Shown one piece after another: positions 8,215-15,433 of a stretch of DNA of 36,845 nucleotides. The notes under the pieces are model-generated. The model did no database searches. It saw only the letters and a program-made list of their open reading frames with translations, and was not told the origin of the DNA. The DNA is from a virus. The stretch is from IMG/VR virus record IMGVR_UViG_3300021170_000043, positions 1 through 36,845 of that record; one strand, written 5' to 3'. The position numbers were made by a program, and so were the translations under genes. The first letter of the stretch is position 1. Each line of letters begins with the position of its first letter.

Positions 8215-9456
8215 TTAGAAGTCCGCGTAAGCGTTGATGACGCCGGAACCGCCAGCGTCATAGAGTTGCGCCGCAGTACCGGCAGCGCCGAAGCCAGCAG
8301 ATGACGTACAGTCAATCGGAACGTATTGGGTAGATGCGGCAGCAGAGGCGAGAGTGGTAGATGTCCGCGTCACAGTGCATGCAACTGCCGAGGTCTGCGC
8401 AGCGACAGTGAGGGAGAAGCCGCTGGTGTAAGTCATCGTCGGCACTGCGCGCATGATCGCCGGGAAGGCAATCTGACACACCGCCAGCGATGTGGAAGAC
8501 ACTGCGCACATTCCACGCTGCACAACTGGAGCAGCCTCGGTAATGCGCCAGAAGTATCTCTGCGCAACTCGCTGCTCTACTTCGAGTGGAAGGAATTCGA
8601 AGGCAGTAGGCGCTGGGGCGACTTCAAGCTGCGCGCCGACGAAGGCGAAGCCATCGGTAGTTCCCGCACCGCTCGCCGTAGGCGTGAAGCAGATCGCCAC
8701 GCCGACTTCCGTCGCAGTGGTGGGGATGGTCGCAGTCGCGCTGTACTTCGTGAAAGTCGTCGTGATGTTGAAGGACTGCCTATTCACTGCGAATGCAATG
8801 CCAGTCCAAGCAGGCGTGATGGCCGGCGAGGCCGTCATGGTGCCCAGGCCCTCATCGGTGCCAGTTCCATAGAATATGCTTAGGTCTGCAAGCCCGCCGT
8901 TGTCGGCGACGAGGCCAGCGAGGGCATCAAGCAGGACGCTGAAGGTGACTTGCTTCCCTGCGAGGTACGTGGAGCGAACAGTGGGAATTTCCTGGTACGC
9001 GCAGACGGGCTGCAGCAAGGCGCCGGAAGTCCGATAGATTTTCATACTGGCCTGGAAGCCCGTCGGCGGAGCCGGCGTAGCCGTGACAATTTGACCCCTT
9101 CCCGCTCCCACTGCCACGTTGGCTCCGCAGCCCCAGCGATCCGCCGGATGTGTGGTGACGGACTGGCCAGCGTTCTGAGCGCAGGTGATGATGCCCGTCC
9201 CGTACTGCTGCACGGCCATCGCGCCGTTGTCGAGGTAGTTCTTCGGATTCCCGCTCAGATTCGAGAGCATCGCGCTCGGAATGAGAACCGTCTGTGGAAC
9301 AGCGCCCGCCGGCAGGTTCGTATCCGCCGGAATCATCTCCGTGCCGGCAAGCCCAGTCGTCTGCGGGAACCCTGGGAAGATACCAGCTGCGTGCGCGGCA
9401 ATTGCGGCGATCACAAGGGCGCCAGCAGCGCCCAGGAGGCTTTGTCGAAGTCTCAT
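8215..9456 (-). CDS. Putative tail fibre or receptor-binding protein with N-terminal signal peptide
   Basis: 413 aa. Residues 1-24 (MRLRQSLLGAAGALVIAAIA) form a clear Sec-type signal with an AHA-A cleavage-like site, unusual for a virion protein. The mature part has NYLDNGAMAVQQYGTG, then ADRWGC, and is beta-rich with many Thr/Ala/Gly. The pattern N..L.NG.M...Q then DRW is common in phage tail fibre and sugar-binding proteins. The start has GAGGT 6 bases upstream. It probably binds a receptor or decorates the particle. The export signal and the binding role are both inferred from sequence. Confidence 0.6.
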   Translation of the reverse strand: MRLRQSLLGAAGALVIAAIAAHAAGIFPGFPQTTGLAGTEMIPADTNLPAGAVPQTVLIPSAMLSNLSGNPKNYLDNGAMAVQQYGTGIITCAQNAGQSVTTHPADRWGCGANVAVGAGRGQIVTATPAPPTGFQASMKIYRTSGALLQPVCAYQEIPTVRSTYLAGKQVTFSVLLDALAGLVADNGGLADLSIFYGTGTDEGLGTMTASPAITPAWTGIAFAVNRQSFNITTTFTKYSATATIPTTATEVGVAICFTPTASGAGTTDGFAFVGAQLEVAPAPTAFEFLPLEVEQRVAQRYFWRITEAAPVVQRGMCAVSSTSLAVCQIAFPAIMRAVPTMTYTSGFSLTVAAQTSAVACTVTRTSTTLASAAASTQYVPIDCTSSAGFGAAGTAAQLYDAGGSGVINAYADF

Positions 9457-9518
9457 GGTGTTACCTCACTGGGGCGTTGGTATATCTCGCGGAAGGCCCC
9501 GTCACTGTCCGCTAGCTC

Positions 9519-9764
9519 TTACTTCCGGCGGAGTTCCTTCATCGCATTTCGCATCGACTCGGTGCCAGGGTTGGTATCACGCGCCTTTTCGCCAATGCCA
9601 GGATTGGTTTTCGAGAACCTCTCGCTACTAGTGTAGCCCTGTGCGGTGCTCCGCGACTCGCGGATGATGTAGCCGTTGTCGATCTTGCGGATGTCAACGG
9701 AGCAACACTCGCTCTCAATCAGCGAAGCCGGGCAGTCGACAGCTGTGCTAGCTTTTTGGCCCAC
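9519..9764 (-). CDS. Small protein of unknown function
   Basis: 81 aa from a GTG at 9764, chosen because GGGAGG lies 5 bases upstream; an ATG at 9794 would add 10 residues. The core VDIRKIDNGYIIRESRST reads like a small beta-rich domain found in phage head-tail regions, with a charged Lys/Arg end (RNAMKELRRK). It overlaps the 43-aa gene by 17 bases. Unknown function. Confidence 0.6.
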   Translation of the reverse strand: MGQKASTAVDCPASLIESECCSVDIRKIDNGYIIRESRSTAQGYTSSERFSKTNPGIGEKARDTNPGTESMRNAMKELRRK

Positions 9765-9879
9765 GCTTGCCTCCCAGGGTAGGTGACTTCGCACTTACGC
9801 CCTTCATCGTCGCCCCAGGGGACTTCCCGAGGCCGAACCGAGGCGTCTTCGGCAGCTTTGCCTTCGGCAGCTTCGCCAC
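9748..9879 (-). CDS. Tiny Lys/Pro-rich basic protein
   Basis: 43 aa from a GTG at 9879, with GGGGAG 9 bases upstream, four bases after the stop of the His-rich gene. It starts MAKLPKAKLPKTPRFGLGKS, with a KLPKA/KLPKT internal repeat, and is strongly basic with no acidic residue. It overlaps the next gene. Position and ribosome site support translation; a DNA- or virion-binding role is only suggested by charge. Confidence 0.5.
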   Translation of the reverse strand: MAKLPKAKLPKTPRFGLGKSPGATMKGVSAKSPTLGGKRGPKS

Positions 9880-9883
9880 AGGG

Positions 9884-10117
9884 TCAGACTCCCCTGTGGT
9901 TTGGCTTGTGATTGAAGAGCTTGTTCTTCCTGTGCCCGATGTCCGGCGTTGGGGAGTGGTGGTTCAACCCCGCCGGGCTCGCCTCGGGACTTGCCAACTT
10001 GCGATCCGAGCCGTGGTGCCCGCCGATTTTCTCATGCTTCGGATGCGGCAGCGCGTTCTCGCCGCCCTCGGGCGACTCCAGGTGCTTGCCGTGGTGCATT
10101 CCGTGATGCTTCGCCAT
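9884..10117 (-). CDS. Histidine-rich small protein
   Basis: 77 aa with about 15 His, many in HH or HxxH pairs (MAKHHGMHHGKHLE, KHEKIGGHHG, LNHHS). GGAG lies 8 bases before the ATG. The His spacing could bind divalent metals (Ni, Zn, Cu), and low complexity suggests it is disordered. It sits in the late operon between a membrane peptide gene and the Lys-rich gene. Function unknown. Confidence 0.6.
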   Translation of the reverse strand: MAKHHGMHHGKHLESPEGGENALPHPKHEKIGGHHGSDRKLASPEASPAGLNHHSPTPDIGHRKNKLFNHKPNHRGV

Positions 10118-10158
10118 TTGGAGGGCTCCGTTTCAGCGTGTGGATTGCGGATGATCGG

Positions 10159-10305
10159 CTATGGTGCGCGGCCGGGGCGCGTAGGTGCAATGTAAGGTGA
10201 CTCGGCAGCACGCGGGACGCGCGAAATGTGGCCTAGAGGCAGCCCCACACCTAGAATTACTACAAGTGCGCCGGCTACGGCGGTCCTCTTCCCAAGAAGT
10301 GCCAT
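10159..10305 (-). CDS. Small single-pass membrane protein
   Basis: 48 aa from an ATG at 10305 with an excellent Shine-Dalgarno (GGAGG, 9 bases upstream) inside the end of the nuclease gene. The N-terminus MALLGKRTAVAGALVVILGV has a positively charged start and a hydrophobic helix, then a Pro/Arg-rich tail. It could be an uncleaved anchor or a short signal peptide. It fills what would otherwise be an empty 150-base gap. Possible roles include lysis helper or envelope modification; neither is shown. Confidence 0.6.
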   Translation of the reverse strand: MALLGKRTAVAGALVVILGVGLPLGHISRVPRAAESPYIAPTRPGRAP

Positions 10306-10769
10306 ACCGGACTTCCTCCATTGAGGCATTTAAGAAGTGTCGTTCGAAAGGAATCACAGACGCTCCGCGGATCACTCGCCCTAGTGAGATTCTTGCACAC
10401 CACAAAGCCTACACACGGCCGTTGAGTTGCCATCTTGACGATAGGCAGGTAGAACTCCCGTAACTTGCGCCAAGCTTCTTCAGTGTCAGTAAGTTTGCAC
10501 TCCCCGACAACATAGTGATCCATATTCGCGATGTGCAGCAAGAGGTCTACCTGTGCATAACCCCTTCCGTTGGCGTCGTGAAACTCGAACCACTGCCCAT
10601 ATTTCACCGGAACGGTGCCGTAGGTACGTTGCAGGGCCTCCGCAACCGTCCGCTCATAGCGGATGCCCAGCGCCTTCACACCGCGAGGCCGACCAATTGG
10701 GATACAACTGGGCCGCTCGCAAGGCGTTGCGAATCGCAAGCCGCAGACCTTTCGCTCTTCCCTAGCCAC
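10275..10769 (-). CDS. PD-(D/E)XK-type nuclease-like protein
   Basis: 164 aa from a GTG at 10769 with AGGGA about 10 bases upstream. GIRYERTVAEAL supplies a helix with a conserved Glu, QVDLLL gives the catalytic Asp (D75), and VVGECKL gives Glu90 and Lys92 (E-x-K). This order matches the restriction-endonuclease-like fold that cuts DNA with divalent metal. It lies among structural genes, so it may be a packaging, resolution or virion nuclease. Specific activity is unknown. Confidence 0.6.
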   Translation of the reverse strand: MAREERKVCGLRFATPCERPSCIPIGRPRGVKALGIRYERTVAEALQRTYGTVPVKYGQWFEFHDANGRGYAQVDLLLHIANMDHYVVGECKLTDTEEAWRKLREFYLPIVKMATQRPCVGFVVCKNLTRASDPRSVCDSFRTTLLKCLNGGSPVWHFLGRGPP

Positions 10770-10773
10770 AGCA

Positions 10774-11025
10774 CTAAAGTCCCTGTAAATACGCTTGAAT
10801 CCAGTTCTGCTTTACGATTTCCAGCCTTCCGATGGCATCCGGGAAGTCCATCGAGCCGCTTCGCTCATCAGACCAAGAGTTGTCGTTGTGCTTCATGATG
10901 AGTAGCATAGAGCAAATTTCGCCCTTCTCGGCCTCAGCAAGGGCCTCCCGAAGCGTCTCCACGATGTCTTGCTTGATTTTATCCAGAACAGTAGGCTTTG
11001 GAGCGATGGAGAGGGTGTCAGCCAT
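10774..11025 (-). CDS. Phage hypothetical protein
   Basis: 83 aa. AGGAGG lies 7 bases before the ATG. The C-terminal part (NSWSDERSGSMDFPDAIGR, then LEIVKQNWI) resembles a small protein I associate with phage late operons, without known role. Cys38 and acidic helices in the N-terminal half. Its stop precedes the nuclease GTG by 5 bases. Confidence 0.65.
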   Translation of the reverse strand: MADTLSIAPKPTVLDKIKQDIVETLREALAEAEKGEICSMLLIMKHNDNSWSDERSGSMDFPDAIGRLEIVKQNWIQAYLQGL

Positions 11026-11036
11026 AGAAGGGCCTC

Positions 11037-11675
11037 CTAGTTCGCCTCAAACTTGTCACATACGTCATCAGGAAAAATTGCGCCCTTGACCCAGGTACAG
11101 CGCTGAAGGCGCGGCAGGAACATGGCACAAGCGTCGCACTTCCGCTTCTCCCCACCCTCGCGGTAGCGAACTTCCTCCTTCGTGAACTGCGACTTCGCGG
11201 CGACCTTCGCCAAGTGCGCGCGCAACGGGCCACTGTAAGGGTAGAGGTCCAAATCCGGCGGGACGCGCGTGATGTCCTCATGTTCCAGCGGCTGGAACTC
11301 TGGCCGAAGGCCGCCCTCGTACTTCGCCCACTCGTAGCCGTCTTCCAGCACGGAGAACTCCTCCGCAGCAGTGGCCAAGTGATGCGCGGGTTCATAGGAT
11401 AGGCCCGCTTCATTCACCAACGCCGACTCAACGCTCTCATGCACCTCGATGTACTTCGCCAAGGGCACGCCCTCGGACTTCTCCGGCAGATGTCGATCGA
11501 TGTAGACATACTTTCCATCGCTCGAAATGCCACCCAAGTATGGAATGTCAAAGCCGAAGCAGAGCATTCGCTCTAGTCGAAGGCGCCGGCCGATGGCGGG
11601 GAAGCGGATCAGTAGTGCCCTGAGCTTCGCGAGCGAGCCTGGCTTGTCGTCGAACTTGCTATCACCAGCGCTCAT
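11037..11675 (-). CDS. Possible zincin-like protein with C-terminal cysteine cluster
   Basis: 212 aa. The middle holds YVYIDRHLPE, then EVHESVESAL (H79-E80) and AHHLATAAEE (H98-H99), a layout like the metal site of zincin-type phage proteins. The last 35 residues carry KCDACAMFLP, QRCTWVKG and DDVCDKFE: four Cys spaced like small iron-sulphur or zinc modules (C..C...C...C) common at the end of phage proteins. The start overlaps the stop of a 29-codon frame (GCATGAGC). The fusion of both parts is evident; catalysis is not proved, because the motif is not a canonical HExxH. Confidence 0.55.
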   Translation of the reverse strand: MSAGDSKFDDKPGSLAKLRALLIRFPAIGRRLRLERMLCFGFDIPYLGGISSDGKYVYIDRHLPEKSEGVPLAKYIEVHESVESALVNEAGLSYEPAHHLATAAEEFSVLEDGYEWAKYEGGLRPEFQPLEHEDITRVPPDLDLYPYSGPLRAHLAKVAAKSQFTKEEVRYREGGEKRKCDACAMFLPRLQRCTWVKGAIFPDDVCDKFEAN

Positions 11676-11761
11676 GCGTCATACTTAATGCTATCGACTA
11701 CCCGCTCAGGCCTGGTAATTGTCACATCTTCTGCCACTGAGTGCTCAGTGATCTCGCGCAT
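11672..11761 (-). CDS. Very short coupled ORF (29 aa)
   Basis: MREITEHSVAEDVTITRPER plus nine residues, ending with TGA that overlaps the ATG of the 212-aa gene. Codon use resembles neighbouring genes and the overlap fits translational coupling. It lacks a good ribosome site. Function unknown; may only be a coupling peptide. Confidence 0.35.
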   Translation of the reverse strand: MREITEHSVAEDVTITRPERVVDSIKYDA

Positions 11762-11900
11762 GTTTCGAAAGCATTATCTCGACTCGACGCCTTAGCAGGT
11801 ACAGTTGTATATCTGACCACACGAAATATAGATTGTGCGTGATGAACGCTGGAAATCCTCGTCTGTGAAGCCAAAGACAAACTTTTCCCTGAGGTGTCAT
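11745..11900 (-). CDS. Short ORF of unknown function (51 aa)
   Basis: The ATG at 11900 has AGGGAG 8 bases upstream. The product starts MTPQGKVCLWLHRRGFPAF and includes HNLYFVWSDIQLYLLRRRV, rich in aromatic and basic residues. It follows the 74-aa gene by 4 bases and overlaps the 29-aa frame. The ribosome site is the main support. Confidence 0.4.
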   Translation of the reverse strand: MTPQGKVCLWLHRRGFPAFITHNLYFVWSDIQLYLLRRRVEIMLSKHARDH

Positions 11901-11904
11901 GAAA

Positions 11905-12129
11905 TTAACTCCCTGCAAAGCTAGGGTGGAGTTCGATCTTCGGCGCGTTGACTCGCACGCTGTCGCGCTTCGCTCTCTCTGCGCACATCTTGTCGTGCCA
12001 TAGGAGAATTTGCTCAGCCATTCCAAGTAACACTTGGAGACTATCTCCAGTTGCCATATTGTGCGGCACTATAGTTGATGCGACTTCCAAAGCAAGTGAG
12101 ACCGTTGCGCGGTCAGAGATGGCGGTCAT
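11905..12129 (-). CDS. Hypothetical protein, 74 aa
   Basis: The ATG at 12129 overlaps the preceding stop (AAATGACC). Sequence is helical and Ala/Val-rich (RATVSLALEVASTIVPHN) with a charged second half (LLWHDKMCAERAKRDSVRV). No domain recognised. Coupled position supports it as a real gene of the late operon. Confidence 0.65.
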   Translation of the reverse strand: MTAISDRATVSLALEVASTIVPHNMATGDSLQVLLGMAEQILLWHDKMCAERAKRDSVRVNAPKIELHPSFAGS

Positions 12130-12419
12130 TTAGCATCTCGCAAGTGGTTTGTCAACTTCACTAGTGCAGCGATGAGAGTTGCTCGATCTGCAACAACTAC
12201 TGAGCCGGTAATGACACCTTTCGGCTCAATTAGCGGATCGGTTGGCATAATTCGCCCTGTCGGCTTCGGTTGCTCCACATAAAACATCTCGCCAAGTTGC
12301 TTATCAAGCCACTTCACGTCTAGACGGCAGATGAGAGAGTCTGTCTGAATCTCATACGTTACGACCATGCGGAACGACGCACGATCAGTTGATTGCTCAA
12401 TGAGTGGTCCTTGGGTCAT
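12126..12419 (-). CDS. Hypothetical protein, 97 aa
   Basis: The ATG at 12419 overlaps the stop of the putative small terminase. Mixed alpha/beta composition (MVVTYEIQTDSLICRLDV) with an internal Pro stretch (YVEQPKPTGRIMPTDPLIEP) and a helical end (ADRATLIAALVKLTNHL). No recognised domain or signal. Confidence 0.65.
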   Translation of the reverse strand: MTQGPLIEQSTDRASFRMVVTYEIQTDSLICRLDVKWLDKQLGEMFYVEQPKPTGRIMPTDPLIEPKGVITGSVVVADRATLIAALVKLTNHLRDAK

Positions 12420-13060
12420 TTCGGCGGCTCCAATTGCGGGGTGGTAGTGACTTCGATCAAGGGGGCCTCCTCGCCCCCTGGTGCCCTCGGCGAGACGAAG
12501 GAGACGTTCACGGTGACGCCGGCGGCAGCGCCGTTCGCGCCACGCGCAGAACCCTTCGCAGGTGCTACGCTCCTGTCGAAGGCAAACTCCGCGATCTCCT
12601 TCAACTCGCGGGTTGTGATCTTCTCCGGCGCTTCTTCCACTCGCTCCTGGAGGACTTCCACCACGCTAGTCCCCAGGACTGCGAGCCGGCTGGCAGCTTC
12701 GAGGAACTCCTGATTCCGCACTTCGGCGTAGTGCGCGATTAGCTCCATGAAGGCAGGGTCCTGCGTCTTCAAGCGATATATCGTCGCGACACTGTGGCCA
12801 GTGAAACACGCCGCCTCTGCCGGGGCCTTGCCGGCAGCGAGAAGCCTTGCGAGCATATGGTGGGAGTAGCGGAGGGCCTTAAGGACTGGTGCCGGCGCAT
12901 TCACAGGGACATTGTTAAGCACCTCGATGTCTTCCCTCGTGAGGTCGCGGGAATATTCCATAACGAGTGGAATGTCGCTACGAGTCCCTGCGCCGGCACG
13001 AGTTCCTGCGAACGCCTGCAGGGCGATGTCGTCGAGGAGGTCGGGGGCTGGGTCGCTCAT
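12416..13060 (-). CDS. Putative terminase small subunit
   Basis: 214 aa. Residues about 60-110 form a helix-turn-helix-like block: RYSHHMLARLLAAGKAPAEA, then CFTGHSVATIYRLKTQDPAF, followed by a long helix (ELIAHYAEVRNQEFLEAASR). This is the layout of phage small terminases, which recognise the packaging site and regulate the large subunit. The C-terminus is Ala/Gly/Pro-rich. It is separated from the large subunit by about 5 kb of small genes, but on the same strand. Start overlaps the Tat-signal gene stop (GAATGAGC). A DNA-binding regulator is the alternative. Confidence 0.6.
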   Translation of the reverse strand: MSDPAPDLLDDIALQAFAGTRAGAGTRSDIPLVMEYSRDLTREDIEVLNNVPVNAPAPVLKALRYSHHMLARLLAAGKAPAEAACFTGHSVATIYRLKTQDPAFMELIAHYAEVRNQEFLEAASRLAVLGTSVVEVLQERVEEAPEKITTRELKEIAEFAFDRSVAPAKGSARGANGAAAGVTVNVSFVSPRAPGGEEAPLIEVTTTPQLEPPK

Positions 13061-13347
13061 TCGAGCAGGCCCTGATATGAGCTATTTGCGCCGCTCATGA
13101 TAGACGCAGTGATGTTGGCTTGCAAGGTGTTAATCATCGGCTGAAGTATTCGAGCGCAGTAGGCATCCAGTGTTAGCCAATCTGGCTCCACTTCAAGTTG
13201 GTCATAGCAAAACGCTGGCCCCCACCACTCCGTATCGAGTGTACGAACTTGCATGAGCGAAGTGGCCCGCACGATGGCCGGAGCAGCAAAGCAAGCTCCT
13301 AGTCCTGCTAGGAAGCCGCGGCGACTGGGCAGTAGTAACTCGCTCAT
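13057..13347 (-). CDS. Small protein with Tat-like signal sequence
   Basis: 96 aa. The N-terminus SRRGFLAGLGACFAAPAIV has a twin-arginine motif (SRRGFLA) and hydrophobic core followed by RA, typical of Tat signal sequences for export of folded proteins. The rest contains two Trp and Asp/Glu residues (TEWWGPAFCYDQLEVEPDWL) and an Asn/Ser-rich end. It lies directly upstream of the putative small terminase. Function unknown; export is inferred from the signal alone. Confidence 0.65.
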   Translation of the reverse strand: MSELLLPSRRGFLAGLGACFAAPAIVRATSLMQVRTLDTEWWGPAFCYDQLEVEPDWLTLDAYCARILQPMINTLQANITASIMSGANSSYQGLLE

Positions 13348-13399
13348 TGGTGAATCTGCCGCTTCCGAGCGGGGCGCGGTAGGGCGCCCCGAGCCTTCG

Positions 13400-13636
13400 C
13401 TAGAACTTCTTCAAGACTTGCAAGGAAACAATGGCTTGCTTATCGAACGGACCGATTCCGGTTTGCACACTCACGATAAAGCCCTGCGCGACAGCCTCAT
13501 CGAGAATCACAAGGATTGGCGCGTAGGCTTCGGCGAGGCGCCGCTTAATGTCGCTCGCGATGTCCTGGTCGGTGCGGAGGGCGCGAAGTGGGAGGCGGGC
13601 GACTTCGTCGCTTGGAATGACCAAGGTCTCGTTCAT
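13400..13636 (-). CDS. Hypothetical protein, 78 aa
   Basis: The ATG overlaps the stop of the previous gene (AGATGAAC). Helical N-terminal two-thirds (DQDIASDIKRRLAEAYAPIL) with a beta-rich end (IVSVQTGIGPFDKQAIVSLQ). No recognised domain. It and the 124-aa gene are the first genes after the 14.03-kb promoter. Confidence 0.65.
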   Translation of the reverse strand: MNETLVIPSDEVARLPLRALRTDQDIASDIKRRLAEAYAPILVILDEAVAQGFIVSVQTGIGPFDKQAIVSLQVLKKF

Positions 13637-14007
13637 CTTCCCGATATTCCCTTGCCGACTTGGCCAGAAGCACGAACGGCGCTGCCGAGTTCCTGGGCAG
13701 TTAGCTCGCCCTTGGCAGCATCCTTTAGGATTGCTTCGGCCGCTAACTTAGCATCATTCCAGGTGCTTTTATCTCCCAGCCCTGGCTCTTTCTTCGCCTT
13801 GAGATCATCGAAGGCGCGCTGCAGGAGCCAGAGAGGATCTGGGTGCATTGCGCCGCTCAGGCGATGGCGGGGCTCGGAGTGTAGGACAAGGGCGAAGAGG
13901 TCAATCATCTCGACCTTGGCGCCGAGTATCTCGTTCCTGTGGCGTAACTCGCGAATTTCGTCTATCGCCCTTGCGAGAGCGTCTTCCAGTTGGTTGAGTT
14001 CTGCCAC
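13633..14007 (-). CDS. Hypothetical coiled-coil-like protein, 124 aa
   Basis: Starts at GTG 14007 with AGGAG 7 bases upstream. The N-terminal 35 residues (LEDALARAIDEIRELRHRNE) have heptad-like spacing of Leu/Ile, suggesting a coiled coil; the rest is helical with a Lys-rich middle. First gene of the late-arm operon, about 27 bases downstream of a promoter -10 box. Function unknown. Confidence 0.65.
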   Translation of the reverse strand: MAELNQLEDALARAIDEIRELRHRNEILGAKVEMIDLFALVLHSEPRHRLSGAMHPDPLWLLQRAFDDLKAKKEPGLGDKSTWNDAKLAAEAILKDAAKGELTAQELGSAVRASGQVGKGISGR

Positions 14008-14033
14008 GGCGGTGCTCCTTCAATGGTTGCGCG

Positions 14034-14062
14034 ACCGTAGCATGGCTTCCGACGCTGTGCAA
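14034..14062 (-). promoter_or_regulatory. Sigma70-type promoter for the structural operon
   Basis: TTGCAC (14057-14062), 17-base spacer, TACGGT (14034-14039), with TGC before the -10 giving an extended -10. Same spacing as the other promoters in this region but weaker boxes. It is placed to drive the minus-strand operon from 14,007 toward the capsid genes. Confidence 0.55.
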
Positions 14063-14165
14063 GCGATCGTAGGCAGGATGGCGGCGCGGTGGGTTAGGGG
14101 AGCGAAGCGGGAAGGCGCTGGTGAATGTTCTGCGCACATGCGCAGGCGCGGCCCCGGCGAAAAGG

Positions 14166-14450
14166 TCACTCGCTAGATTCGCCATTCGGCGGGATGTTAA
14201 GATAAGTGGAATGTACAGCTAACTTGTGCCACATGCGTAGTGGTAGCACGATAACGAGCCCTCCCACATTCATCCCTATTCCGCCGCCCTCGGTGACGAA
14301 AAGCGAGTCAGCGTAGTAGTCGCCTTCTCGCTCCCGCCAGAGTTCGCGATTGGTGTTGCGGGCAGCACAGTTAGCAGCAACTGACTGAAGGAACTTGTCA
14401 GATGCAACCTTTAGCTCTGCTGCCTTGGTAGCAATTTCCTCGTTCGTCAT
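14166..14450 (-). CDS. Hypothetical protein, 94 aa
   Basis: Start at ATG 14450 overlaps the preceding stop; a longer frame reaching 14675 lies in the upstream gene. N-terminal helix (TNEEIATKAAELKVASDKFL), then Arg/Glu-rich stretch and a Gly/Val-rich part (GGGIGMNVGGLVIVLPLRMW) that could be beta or membrane-associated. No domain recognised. Second gene of a two-gene unit. Confidence 0.65.
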   Translation of the reverse strand: MTNEEIATKAAELKVASDKFLQSVAANCAARNTNRELWREREGDYYADSLFVTEGGGIGMNVGGLVIVLPLRMWHKLAVHSTYLNIPPNGESSE

Positions 14451-14641
14451 GCGGCTAACTGATCCGTCTCCCTTGCGCTGCCCGAGTCGCCCCCTAGGGC
14501 GTCGTAGCGGACTTTGATTTGCTCGGGAATGCCGCAAGGCGAGTAGGCGTAGACCCTGCCGGCTTGCACGAAGGCGACAGTCATCACGACGCCTTGCGTC
14601 GTGATAACCCGTTGACCGGAATGGACATTCGGGGTGTTCAT
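14447..14641 (-). CDS. Hypothetical protein, 64 aa
   Basis: AGGAGG lies 5 bases before the ATG. Beta-rich sequence (VHSGQRVITTQGVVMTVAFV) reminiscent of small SH3/KOW-like folds, with an acidic Ser/Gly end. First gene after the promoter at 14666-14694, so probably an early gene. Unknown function. Confidence 0.65.
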   Translation of the reverse strand: MNTPNVHSGQRVITTQGVVMTVAFVQAGRVYAYSPCGIPEQIKVRYDALGGDSGSARETDQLAA

Positions 14642-14665
14642 GGAAACCTCCTATTGGTTGCCCAT

Positions 14666-14694
14666 CATGTAACACGCCAGGGCCGCGTTGTCAA
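14666..14694 (-). promoter_or_regulatory. Sigma70-type promoter
   Basis: TTGACA (14689-14694), 17-base spacer, TACATG (14666-14671), with TGT before the -10. The -35 is perfect, the -10 poor. It leads straight into the ribosome site of the 64-aa gene. Confidence 0.55.
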
Positions 14695-14820
14695 TGGGAC
14701 TTCGCCCGCGAGCTTGGCACGTGGGCTTAATGAAATCCCGATTGTATTAATGCGATCCTAGCCCAGCCCTTCCCACGGTCCGCCTCTGGCCAGTACCCCC
14801 GGCTTCGCCACTTGGATGGT

Positions 14821-14842
14821 AGCAGGGCTATTATGCCCTGCT
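14821..14842 (-). terminator. Hairpin at the end of the 56-aa gene
   Basis: AGCAGGGC and GCCCTGCT form a perfect 8-bp stem with a 6-base loop; the 56-aa gene's stop codon lies in the loop. No U-tract follows, so it may need a factor or may act in RNA stability rather than as an intrinsic terminator. Confidence 0.45.
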
Positions 14843-15001
14843 TAGTTCCACTAGCTCGCGCGCATATCGATGTGCTTCGCTGTTATCCGTTGTGCGCTTC
14901 ACCACTGACCAACCGCGCCGCGTATACGCGGTGACAGTATACTCCTCAGTGCTTCGATCGAACTCTACCCGAACTCGAAAGCCGTCCATTGTCCGTGCCA
15001 T
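14831..15001 (-). CDS. Hypothetical protein, 56 aa
   Basis: The ATG at 15001 has GAGGAG 8 bases upstream; a longer frame reaching 15091 would start upstream of the promoter. Beta strand-like first half (GFRVRVEFDRSTEEYTVTAY) and a helical second half (EAHRYARELVELSR). Monocistronic unit with its own promoter and terminal hairpin. Unknown function, probably early. Confidence 0.7.
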   Translation of the reverse strand: MARTMDGFRVRVEFDRSTEEYTVTAYTRRGWSVVKRTTDNSEAHRYARELVELSRA

Positions 15002-15034
15002 GTTATTCGCTCCTCTATCCGTTCCAACACATGC

Positions 15035-15063
15035 ACTATAGCACAGGCTTTGCGGCTTGTCAA
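15035..15063 (-). promoter_or_regulatory. Strong sigma70-type promoter
   Basis: TTGACA (15058-15063), 17-base spacer, TATAGT (15035-15040) with TGC before the -10 (extended -10). It sits about 34 bases upstream of the 56-aa gene start. Confidence 0.8.
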
Positions 15064-15179
15064 CTCCTATTTTGCCCTTCGAGCGTTGCAAGGGCGAATG
15101 TAGTGGGCGTACAATGGCCGGCGATATGCGACCCGTATGTGCCGCGAACCTACCATTTGCAAAGCGGGGCTCTCGCCCT

Positions 15180-15222
15180 GCCGACCCACTATTGGATTTA
15201 CAAGTGTGGGCTTGCGGCGGCG
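15180..15222 (+). repeat. Dispersed hairpin repeat, copy A
   Basis: Core GCCGACCCACTATTGGATTT followed by ACAAGTGTGGGCTTGCGGCG. CCCAC/GTGGG and TTG/CAA form an imperfect stem. It matches copy C at 26595-26634 at roughly 34 of 41 positions and copy B in inverse orientation. Confidence 0.6.
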
Positions 15223-15320
15223 AAGCCGCCTCGCTCCCCCGCGTAAACGGCGCTCCTTTTTCTAGTACTGCTCTCTATATTCTCTCTCAGTTAGAAGGGT
15301 AGGGGAGCGGGACATGGCGC

Positions 15321-15362
15321 GCGGCGGCGGACCCACTATTGTAAATCCATAGGTGGGCCGGC
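15321..15362 (-). repeat. Dispersed hairpin repeat, copy B
   Basis: Read on the minus strand: GCCGGCCCACCTATGGATTT then ACAATAGTGGGTCCGCCGCC. Shares GCCGRCCCAC, GGATTTACAA and GTGGG with copy A but lies in the opposite orientation, about 100 bases away. Confidence 0.6.
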
Positions 15363-15433
15363 GCCCACGTGGGACGCCTTTCAACAGGGTATGCTTCCGG
15401 GACATTGCCGGGTGTTGTACGCCCGCGACATGC

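Noticed and set aside
13253-14176. A 307-aa plus-strand ORF
   Set aside because: Antisense to three minus-strand genes with overlapping starts and stops and good ribosome sites; low-complexity translation.
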